A program made the position numbers and the translations under genes. A stretch of DNA of 40,015 nt, from the NCBI GenBank assembly GCA_022340585.1, contig JAJDNS010000039.1:1-40015 (forward strand). Direction: 5' to 3'. Source of the DNA: Acidobacteriota bacterium. GTDB lineage: Bacteria; Acidobacteriota; Vicinamibacteria; Fen-336. Position 1 is the first letter of the stretch; every line of letters starts with the position of its first letter. This document shows positions 1-6,796 of the stretch, in pieces. Below the pieces are notes generated by a model that had not been told where the DNA came from, did no database searches, and saw only the letters and a program-made list of their open reading frames with translations.

Positions 1-60
1 GAGAAGCTGTGGGCCGGGTACTGGAAGCACTCCGTCAGTCAGGAGTCCTGCGGCTTCTGA
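1..60 (+). CDS. possible C-terminal tail of an upstream gene (partial)
   Basis: The first frame is open from the window edge to a TGA at 58-60 and would end in the residues SQESCGF. It converges on the leftward pseudokinase gene that ends at 115. Nineteen codons are too few to recognise a family, so this could be chance. It is listed because no other gene explains these bases. Confidence 0.2.
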   Translation, partial: EKLWAGYWKHSVSQESCGF

Positions 61-114
61 TCCCGCCGGGGTGGGCCGGGGACGCACTCCCGGTCCGCCC
101 CCTTCGGGGAGCGA

Positions 115-1251
115 CTACCGGCGGACCGCTCGCAGCAGACGACGACCCAGGGCCCGCAGCCCCGGCTCCACCGGCTCGCCGTCCAGGACCTGCCGCACGT
201 CGAACCCCAACCCACCCGCGGACGCGTGGCGACGGGACGGCTCCTTCTCCAGGGCCTTGAGGGTGATCCAGTCGAGGTCGCCCCGGAGCTCGCGGACCAG
301 GCGGCGCGCCTCCGTTCGCCGCTGGGCGCTCACCTCGGAGAGTCGGATGTTGCCGAGGCCAGCGACCCTCCGGCTGGGGGGCTCGGGTGACTCCTGCTGG
401 ATGATGCGGGACATTCCGGCCCAGCCCTTCCTCAGCAGCCGACGGGAGTCGAACGGCGTCACCCCCACGAGGAGCTCGTACAGCAGGGCACCCAGCGCGT
501 AGACGTCGGTCCGAGCGTCCGGGGCGAGGTCCGCCGGGTCCAGCTGCTCCGGGCTCAAGTACCCGAGCGTCCCCTCCAGGAGCCCCCGTCCGGAGTACAG
601 CACCTGCTCGGTCGGCCTCCGGTCGAGCACGCGGGCCAGGCCGAGATCGATCACGCGGACGCGGATCCCGTCCGCCTCTTCCGTCGCGAGCACCTTCCCT
701 GGCTGGAGGTTCAGGTGGGCGAGCCCTCGGGCATTCCCGTGCTCGATCGCTTCGCACACCTCGACAAACAACCCGAGGCGCTGCCGCACGGTGAGGCGCT
801 TCCGGTCGCAGAGCTCGGTGAGCGGGACCCCGGGGACCCACTCCGTGGCGAACCAGGGGCACCCCTCCTCCGACACTCCTCCATCCACCACACTCGCGAG
901 GCCCGGGTGCCTCGCGCTGAGCAGGGCGTCGCGTTCCGCCTCGAAGCGCGACAGGATCTCGTGCGCGTCCTCCCTCGGGCTCAGGACCCGAAGCACGACG
1001 CGCCGCCCTCCCGGCTCCTCCTCGGCGAGGGAGACGGTGCTCGTGTCCCCGGCGCTCAGGACGTCGAGAAGCCGGAACCGTCCGATGCGCTCGGGCATCG
1101 CCGGCGGCCCGGCGGACGACGCCGGGGCCGGCCCGGCCTCCGGTGACGGCCCGCCCGCCTCGAGGCCCAGGGCCAGGAGGCACCGCACGCACGCATCGCT
1201 CGCCCCGAGGAGCGTCGCGCCGCACCGCGGACAGCGTCTCTCGTCCTCCAT
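115..1251 (-). CDS. zinc-ribbon Ser/Thr kinase-like protein, predicted pseudokinase
   Basis: A 378-residue protein. An N-terminal zinc ribbon (C7, C10, C21, C24) is followed by a kinase fold at about 55-345. The layout matches the zinc-ribbon kinases that accompany this sigma factor type in Acidobacteria and Planctomycetes, but the catalytic set is degraded. The glycine loop reads LSAGDTST (65-72) instead of GxGxxG. The VAIK lysine is Arg88. HRDLKPxN has become HLNLQPGK (179-186), which loses the catalytic Asp (Asn181) and the metal-binding Asn (Lys186). The DFG Asp (202) and the GTLGYLSPEQ segment remain. There is no membrane segment or sensor domain after the kinase fold, unlike many relatives. 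The start at 1251 lies 80 bp after the sigma gene stop and has only a weak CAGGG ribosome site. By inference it is a non-catalytic scaffold or an anti-sigma-like partner of the sigma factor. Confidence 0.85.
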   Translation of the reverse strand: MEDERRCPRCGATLLGASDACVRCLLALGLEAGGPSPEAGPAPASSAGPPAMPERIGRFRLLDVLSAGDTSTVSLAEEEPGGRRVVLRVLSPREDAHEILSRFEAERDALLSARHPGLASVVDGGVSEEGCPWFATEWVPGVPLTELCDRKRLTVRQRLGLFVEVCEAIEHGNARGLAHLNLQPGKVLATEEADGIRVRVIDLGLARVLDRRPTEQVLYSGRGLLEGTLGYLSPEQLDPADLAPDARTDVYALGALLYELLVGVTPFDSRRLLRKGWAGMSRIIQQESPEPPSRRVAGLGNIRLSEVSAQRRTEARRLVRELRGDLDWITLKALEKEPSRRHASAGGLGFDVRQVLDGEPVEPGLRALGRRLLRAVRR

Positions 1252-1331
1252 GCCCTGACTCAATCGTGAGAGAAGCAGCGCTCCGGTCGTGTTACCGGCC
1301 CGACCGACCGATCCACCCTCGTGGCGGCGTC

Positions 1332-2108
1332 TCACTCACCGTGGCTGTCTCGCTCTTCAGCAGAAGCAGGCGGTGGTCCCTCGATGTCTCCGCCACCTGG
1401 GCCCCCGAGCACGGTCAGCAGGTGACGCAGCTCCTCACCCACGTCGGCGGGATCGGCCACCGTGGCCGCGATCTCCTCCCGCAGCAGGACTCCGAGGCGT
1501 TTCCGGAGGCGGTGCACCGCCACTCGCTCCGCGGATTCCCCCACCCCCCGGTCCTCCGCCAGCTCACGGTACGTCCTGGCCGGCTGGTCGCCGGTGAGGT
1601 GGCCCTTCAACTGTGCGAACCTCTCCGCGCCCTCCTTCTCGGTCACGTCGGCCTGCAGCCGCTCGAGGGCGCGGGCCAGGACGTGCTCGGCCCACGCCCG
1701 CTCGAACAACGTCTCGGGGGTAGACGACTCGACCGGCTCCATGGCGTACCGCTTCTCGGCATCCACCCCGTCGAGCTCCACCGTCCGCTGGCCTCCCCCG
1801 CGCTTGAGCGCCCGCTCGCGGTCCGTTTCGTTGTTCAGGAAGTTCCGGACGGAGACGAGCAGGAACGACCGGAAGCGCCCGTGCTCGGGGCTGACCTCCT
1901 TGATCCAGCTCTTCTCCAGAAAGCGGGTGAAGTAGGCCTGGGTCAGGTCCTCGGCGTTGGTCGGGTCGTGGCCGTACCGCCGCACCATCGCGTAGACGGG
2001 GTACCAGTAGGCCTCGCAGAGCCCCCCGAGGGCCGCGCGGGCGATCGACGAGTCGTCGGCGCCCGCGCGAAGGACCAGGCTCCAGTTGGTCGTGCCCATG
2101 CGCGCCAT
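1332..2108 (-). CDS. ECF-type RNA polymerase sigma factor
   Basis: A 258-residue sigma factor of the Acidobacteria/Planctomycetes type usually paired with a Ser/Thr kinase. Region 2 (about residues 15-95) holds the YWYPVYAMVRRYGHD and AEDLTQAYF motifs, then GRFRSFLLVSVRNFL. A charged linker follows. Region 4 contains TYRELAEDRGV and the HRLRKRL recognition helix, and the tail (EIAATVADPADV) is typical of this family. The ATG at 2108 is preferred because GGAGGT lies four bases upstream; a second ATG at 2099 is spaced worse. The gene is transcribed together with the pseudokinase gene and divergent from the kinase-AAA-TPR gene. It probably directs a small regulon; its targets cannot be read from this window. 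Confidence 0.92.
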   Translation of the reverse strand: MARMGTTNWSLVLRAGADDSSIARAALGGLCEAYWYPVYAMVRRYGHDPTNAEDLTQAYFTRFLEKSWIKEVSPEHGRFRSFLLVSVRNFLNNETDRERALKRGGGQRTVELDGVDAEKRYAMEPVESSTPETLFERAWAEHVLARALERLQADVTEKEGAERFAQLKGHLTGDQPARTYRELAEDRGVGESAERVAVHRLRKRLGVLLREEIAATVADPADVGEELRHLLTVLGGPGGGDIEGPPPASAEERDSHGE

Positions 2109-2175
2109 CACGACCTCCACGTCCCATCGCGCCGTCGTTAGCGCTCGAAGTGCCTCTGGGGAGACGGTTGCGGCG

Positions 2176-2204
2176 ATTGTGAGCCCGCCCCGGAGGCGAG
2201 TCAA
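2176..2204 (-). promoter_or_regulatory. sigma70-like promoter of the sigma factor gene
   Basis: Read on the minus strand, TTGACT (2204-2199), 17 bp, then CACAAT (2181-2176). This places the start of transcription about 60 bases before the ATG at 2108. Spacing is ideal, the -35 is strong and the -10 matches at four of six positions. Confidence 0.55.
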
Positions 2205-2225
2205 GCAGACGTCGCCCGACGCACC

Positions 2226-2247
2226 GCGGGTGACGCATGCCACCCGC
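2226..2247. promoter_or_regulatory. perfect 7-8-7 inverted repeat between divergent promoters
   Basis: GCGGGTG (2226-2232) and CACCCGC (2241-2247) are exact reverse complements separated by 8 bp. The site lies between the two divergent promoters, 8 bp upstream of the rightward -35 box and about 20 bp upstream of the leftward -35 box. This is a good position for a regulator acting on both genes. No binding protein can be named. Confidence 0.4.
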
Positions 2248-2254
2248 CAGTCCA

Positions 2255-2283
2255 TTGACTTCCGGGGAGTCGGCCTCTATCTT
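2255..2283 (+). promoter_or_regulatory. sigma70-like promoter of the kinase-AAA-TPR gene
   Basis: TTGACT (2255-2260), 17 bp, TATCTT (2278-2283). The predicted transcript starts near 2290 and has a leader of about 75 bases before the GTG at 2367. Both boxes match the consensus well and the spacing is optimal. Confidence 0.6.
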
Positions 2284-2366
2284 CGAATCCTCACTCCACG
2301 AAGATCACCGTTACGACGGCCAGAGCCGGGAGGCGCGGTGTCGAGGATGGATCGGAGGCGACGGCC

Positions 2367-5300
2367 GTGACTTCCCCCCCTCGGGACGAGGACGTCACGA
2401 CGACCGGCCCCCAGCGGCAAGGTCTCTGGCAGAGGCTGTTTGGCCACGGTCTCGAGATGCCGCCCGACGGCCGCCTCCCCAGGCGGATCGGGCGCTACCG
2501 CATCCTCTCGCTGCTGGGCGAGGGCGGGATGGGCCGAGTCTACCTGGCCGAGGACAGAACCCTCCGCCGTCGGTTGGCGGTGAAGGTCCTGAAGGAATCG
2601 AACGAAACCTCGCGGGCGCGGTTCATGCGCGAGGCCCAGGCCGCCGCCGCCGTCAGCCACCCCCACGTGTGTCCGGTCTTCGACGTGGGCGAGGACAGGG
2701 GCCAGCTCTTCCTCGCCATGGAGCTGCTCGAGGGCGAGACCCTGGCGCGACGGCTGGAGCGCGGCCCGCTGCCGGTGCCGGAGACGCTCACCCTGGCTCA
2801 GGAGGTGCTCGCGGCACTCGAGGCCCTGCGTGAGGCCGGCATCGTCCACCGTGATCTCAAGCCCTCGAACGTCTTCCTCACCGCTCACGGCGCGCGGCTT
2901 CTCGATTTCGGCCTCGCCCAGGAGCTGCCCCGGGAGATCACTCGCGACCTCGCCAGCAAGGGTGAGCCGCTCACGCGGGACGGGATCATCATGGGGACCC
3001 CCGGCTACATGGCCCCGGAGCAGGTCCTCGGCGGCGCGGTGGACACGCGCACCGACCTGTTCGCGCTCGCCATCGTCGTGTACGAAGCGTTGACCGGGCG
3101 CCGCCCGTTCCCCGGCGAGAGCCCCATCCAGGTCCTCTCGGCGGCCCTGCACGAGGAGCCCCTCCCGCTCGGGAACTCCCCCCAGCTCAAGGCTCTCGAC
3201 CGGCCGCTCCGCCGGGCCCTGGCGAAGCCGCCCGACCAGCGCTTCTCCTCGGCCCAGGAGATGGCGGACGCTCTCAAGGAGGTGGAGGACCGCGTCAACT
3301 GGGATCGAGTGCCCTCGATGGGCGAGGTCTTCGTGGGCCGCCAGGACGAGCTCGCCGAGCTGGAGGAGCGCCTCGCCGCGGCGAAGGCGGGGTCGGGGAG
3401 CGTGGTGTTCGTGACCGGCGAGCGCGGGATCGGGAAGAGCATGCTGGTCAGCGAGTTCCTGGGACGGGTGCGCTCGAGGCCGTCCCCGGTGACGGTCGTC
3501 GTGGGGCGCTGCTCCGAGCCCCGAGGGCCGGCCGAGGCCTTCCTGCCATTCATCGACGCCCTCGGTCGGTTGCTCATGACCTCGGCCAGGGAGAGCGCCA
3601 CCGAGCTGCTGCGCGAGTGGGCGCCGACGGTCAGCGTGCAGTTCCGTGCCGGGCTGCTGCCCGACCCCGACGGGTCGCTGCACCGTCAGGCGGTGGGCGC
3701 GACCAAGGAGCGTCTGGCGAGGGAGACGGGCGACTTCATGGAGGCCGCCTCCCGTTTGTTCCCGATCGTCTTCCTTCTCGAGGACCTCCAATGGGCCGAC
3801 GCGGCGAGCGTGGACCTCCTGCGCCACATGTGCTGCCGCGTCGGTCGGCAGCGCGTGCTGTACATCGGCACGTACCGGCCGGCGGACATGGACGCGGCCA
3901 ACCCCCGGATGAAGCGCTGCGCCCTCGACCTGGTGGCGCAGGGCGTGGGGCGGGAGCTCACTCTGGGAGGTTTCTCGGTGGACGACGTCCAGGCGTACCT
4001 CGACGCCCGCTTTTCGCCGAACCGATTCCCCCCGTCGTTGGCCGGCGCGCTCCACGCGCGCACGGAGGGCCTGGCGTTGTTCGTGCGCAGCCTGGTCGAC
4101 GTCCTCCGGGACCAGGGGGAGATCGTCCGGGAGGAGGGCGTGGGTCTCCTGACCCGGCCCTTCGAGGAGCTGGACCTCGAGCCCACCAAGGGGCTGCTCG
4201 ACCTCGTGCGGCACCACATCGAGGCGCTTCCCGAGGAGAAGCGGGAGGTCCTCCGCCACGCGAGCGTCGTCGGGCGTGAGTTCCTGAGCGTGATCGTGGC
4301 CGACCTGCTCGGCGCCGACCACACCGCCGTGGAGGAGGAGCTGCACCGCTTGAGCCAGGTCCGCCGCCTGATTCAGAAACGGGGCGAGGAGGAGCTGCCC
4401 GACGGGACCCTGGCCACCCGCTACCGCTTCGCCCACGGTCTCTATCAGTCGGTGCTCTACCAGGACCTCGTCGCCTCGCGCCGGGTCCAGATCCACAGAG
4501 GGATCGCGGAGCACCTGCGACACCACTGGGGCGACGAGGCGCCCCGGCTGGCGGGAGAGATAGCAGAGCACTGCGAGCTGGGACGCGACTTCGAGGGGGC
4601 GGTGACATTTCGCTTGCACACCGCCGACAACGCGCTGCGAATCTTCGCCTTCGACGAGGCCGCGGAGCAGTGCGAGTGGGCCTCACGGCTGATCGAGAAG
4701 ATTCCGCCGGAAGACCGGCCGGGGTTGCGGCTCTCCCTCTACTGGAAGCGGGGCACCGTGCGGCACGAGCAGGCCCGCTTCGACGAGGCCGCCGACGACT
4801 TCCGTGCCATGCTGGAGGAAGCCCGGTCGGCCGGATCGACCGAGTCCGAGATGGCCGCCCTCGCCGGCCTCTGCGACGCCCTCTTCTTCGCCCGGCGGGT
4901 GGACGAGATGGCGGGACAAGCCCGCGAGCTCCTCGATGTTGCCGACCGCACCGGCCACGCCGGGGACGCGGTGGAGGCGCGCGGCCGCCTGGGACAGGTG
5001 CTGGCCTGCGAGGGGCGCTTTGCCGAGGCGATCCCCCTCCTCGACGGGGTGATCGAGGCCGCCCGGGCGGCCGGCCCGCCCGTCGCGCTGCAGCTCGGCC
5101 TCACCTACCGGGGGCTCATCCACTACTGGCAGACCGAGTTCGAAGCGGCCGAGGCGCTCATGGCCGAGGCCGCCTCCATCGCCGCCAACCGCAGCGCCTT
5201 CGACCTCCTCGCGGCCCGCATGTTCGTCGGTGTCTCACGGATCAAGCTCGGGCGGATCTCCGAGGGGCTCAACGAGCTCCTGGCCGCGATCGCCCTGGCG

Positions 5301-6014
5301 CGACGCAACGGCGACCGCTTCTGGCTCCCGCGTCTGGTCAGCCAGATGGGGTGGGCGCACCGCGAGATCCTGGCGGCCGAGCGGGCGCTGGAGTTCGACA
5401 CCGAGGCCCACCGACTCACCCAGGAGATGGGGCTTCCGGAGACCCCGGAGACGGACGCGCTCCTGGTCCTGGCCAACGACGCCGTTCAGCTGGGCGACCT
5501 GGAGCGAGCCTCGACCCTCCTGGCCGAGCTCGAGGAGAAGACGCCCGACGGCCAGTGGTTCCGCTGGATGGACGAGCTGAGGCGGACGCCGGTCACCGCC
5601 GAGCGCTGGGCGGCAACCGGCGACTGGGATCGGACGAAGGAGGCGGCGGACCGTCTCCTCGGGCTCGCGCGACGGCACGGCGCGCGTGAGTACCGCTGCA
5701 CCGCCGAGCGGTTTCGCGCCGAGGTCGCCCTCGGGCGGGGAGAGGGCGTGGAGGAAGCCTCCCGGCGGCTGGCGCAGGCCGTAGCCGAGCTGCGCCGGTC
5801 GCCCGCCCCCCTCGAAATCTGGAGGGCCGCCCGCGTCCTCGGACGGGTGCGCCGGCACCTCGGCAACGAAGCGGGAGCCGCGGAGGCTTTCGCCGAGGCC
5901 GCGTCCGCGATCCGCACCATCGCCGCCGGCATCACCGACGCCCCCCTCCTGCGCGAAGGGTTTCTCGACGCCGCCCCGGTGCGCGAGGTCCTCGACGCCG
6001 CGCCCGAGGCGTAG
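2367..6014 (+). CDS. Ser/Thr protein kinase with AAA ATPase and TPR domains
   Basis: A 1215-residue soluble protein. The kinase domain (about 41-305) is intact: GEGGMG (51-56), Lys73, HRDLKPSN (161-168), DFG (180-182) and GTPGYMAPEQ. A STAND/AAA-type ATPase follows, with Walker A GERGIGKS (351-358) and a Walker B-like IVFLLEDLQWAD (467-478). From about 700 onward the protein is alpha-helical with TPR-like repeats rich in Ala, Leu and Glu. No membrane segment or DNA-binding domain is visible. The GTG start is chosen because GGAGG lies 8 bases upstream. Proteins of this build are large signal integrators: ligand or partner binding to the TPRs is thought to drive ATP-dependent switching of the kinase. 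Its divergent placement beside a sigma factor and a pseudokinase suggests one signalling module, which is inference. Confidence 0.93.
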   Translation: MTSPPRDEDVTTTGPQRQGLWQRLFGHGLEMPPDGRLPRRIGRYRILSLLGEGGMGRVYLAEDRTLRRRLAVKVLKESNETSRARFMREAQAAAAVSHPHVCPVFDVGEDRGQLFLAMELLEGETLARRLERGPLPVPETLTLAQEVLAALEALREAGIVHRDLKPSNVFLTAHGARLLDFGLAQELPREITRDLASKGEPLTRDGIIMGTPGYMAPEQVLGGAVDTRTDLFALAIVVYEALTGRRPFPGESPIQVLSAALHEEPLPLGNSPQLKALDRPLRRALAKPPDQRFSSAQEMADALKEVEDRVNWDRVPSMGEVFVGRQDELAELEERLAAAKAGSGSVVFVTGERGIGKSMLVSEFLGRVRSRPSPVTVVVGRCSEPRGPAEAFLPFIDALGRLLMTSARESATELLREWAPTVSVQFRAGLLPDPDGSLHRQAVGATKERLARETGDFMEAASRLFPIVFLLEDLQWADAASVDLLRHMCCRVGRQRVLYIGTYRPADMDAANPRMKRCALDLVAQGVGRELTLGGFSVDDVQAYLDARFSPNRFPPSLAGALHARTEGLALFVRSLVDVLRDQGEIVREEGVGLLTRPFEELDLEPTKGLLDLVRHHIEALPEEKREVLRHASVVGREFLSVIVADLLGADHTAVEEELHRLSQVRRLIQKRGEEELPDGTLATRYRFAHGLYQSVLYQDLVASRRVQIHRGIAEHLRHHWGDEAPRLAGEIAEHCELGRDFEGAVTFRLHTADNALRIFAFDEAAEQCEWASRLIEKIPPEDRPGLRLSLYWKRGTVRHEQARFDEAADDFRAMLEEARSAGSTESEMAALAGLCDALFFARRVDEMAGQARELLDVADRTGHAGDAVEARGRLGQVLACEGRFAEAIPLLDGVIEAARAAGPPVALQLGLTYRGLIHYWQTEFEAAEALMAEAASIAANRSAFDLLAARMFVGVSRIKLGRISEGLNELLAAIALARRNGDRFWLPRLVSQMGWAHREILAAERALEFDTEAHRLTQEMGLPETPETDALLVLANDAVQLGDLERASTLLAELEEKTPDGQWFRWMDELRRTPVTAERWAATGDWDRTKEAADRLLGLARRHGAREYRCTAERFRAEVALGRGEGVEEASRRLAQAVAELRRSPAPLEIWRAARVLGRVRRHLGNEAGAAEAFAEAASAIRTIAAGITDAPLLREGFLDAAPVREVLDAAPEA

Positions 6015-6049
6015 GACCGGGAAGGACGGGTCCTCCCCGGCCCCTTCAG

Positions 6050-6574
6050 CTACTCCAGCCGGTAGCCAGGCTCGGGTCGGCTGAGCGGCACCCACGAGAT
6101 GTCGACGCCGTCCCAGGTCGTCCCCGGGACGTTCACGGTGAGCAGGCGGCCATCCAGCCGATCCGCGAAGCGGAGCGTGATCGTCCAGGCGTCGAAATCC
6201 AGGGAGTTGATGTGAAAGACCAGAACGTACGACTCGTTCTGGTTGGCGGCGATGCGGGTGAAGCCCGCCCCGGCCAGGTCATCGGCGGTGACCTCCCGGC
6301 GCCCGATCTCCTGGCCGTTCTTCAGGGCGGTGAAGCGGGCCGAGGTCCAGTCCGCGCTCCCACCGGCGGTCTCGCGGATGATGATCGGTGCCTCCAGCGC
6401 ACCGTTGAAGCCCTGCAGGCTGGGGTGAACGGTCAGCATTCCGTCGCCGGTGGCGGTGATCACGGCCGCCGGGGGCGTGGGCGGGCCTGGGTCCGGGTGG
6501 GTTGGGGTGTCCCCCCCACAGGCACCGAATGCCAGCGGCACCGCCGTTGCGAACGTCAAGACGAGCTTCCTCAT
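6050..6574 (-). CDS. predicted lipoprotein of unknown function
   Basis: A 174-residue protein. A lipoprotein signal peptide ends in a lipobox at FGAC (Cys19), followed by a short Pro-rich linker (about 21-40) that would tether a beta-rich domain to the membrane. The mature part has several strand-like segments and no recognised catalytic motif. The ATG at 6574 is preferred over one six codons upstream because GGAGGAGAACC precedes it directly. It converges on the kinase gene with only 35 bp between their stops and is divergent from the S9 peptidase. Family not recognised. Confidence 0.75.
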   Translation of the reverse strand: MRKLVLTFATAVPLAFGACGGDTPTHPDPGPPTPPAAVITATGDGMLTVHPSLQGFNGALEAPIIIRETAGGSADWTSARFTALKNGQEIGRREVTADDLAGAGFTRIAANQNESYVLVFHINSLDFDAWTITLRFADRLDGRLLTVNVPGTTWDGVDISWVPLSRPEPGYRLE

Positions 6575-6796
6575 GGTTCTCCTCCCCCTCACTCCTCAAT
6601 GGCTCGAATGGCCTTTTCGTTTCACTCGGTGAGCGGACGGCCGACATCGCCGCCGCGCGGACAATCCTCCTGGCGCGTCTACTGGGGAGAGAAGGGAGAG
6701 CGGGCGGCTGTTACAGACTGGCCGAGGCGGTTGTAGACTCCACCGCGAGGTCGGCGCGCCTGCCGGAGCAGCGCACCAGTCCATGAGGAGGAAGAC

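Noticed and set aside
2277..4619. 780-codon leftward open frame opposite the kinase gene
   Set aside because: A by-product of GC-rich codon usage; composition is His/Arg/Gln-rich and the opposite strand encodes clear kinase and ATPase motifs.
6575..6796. Promoter TTACAG-N17-TAGACT for the peptidase gene
   Set aside because: Spacing fits but the -35 matches the consensus at too few positions to report.
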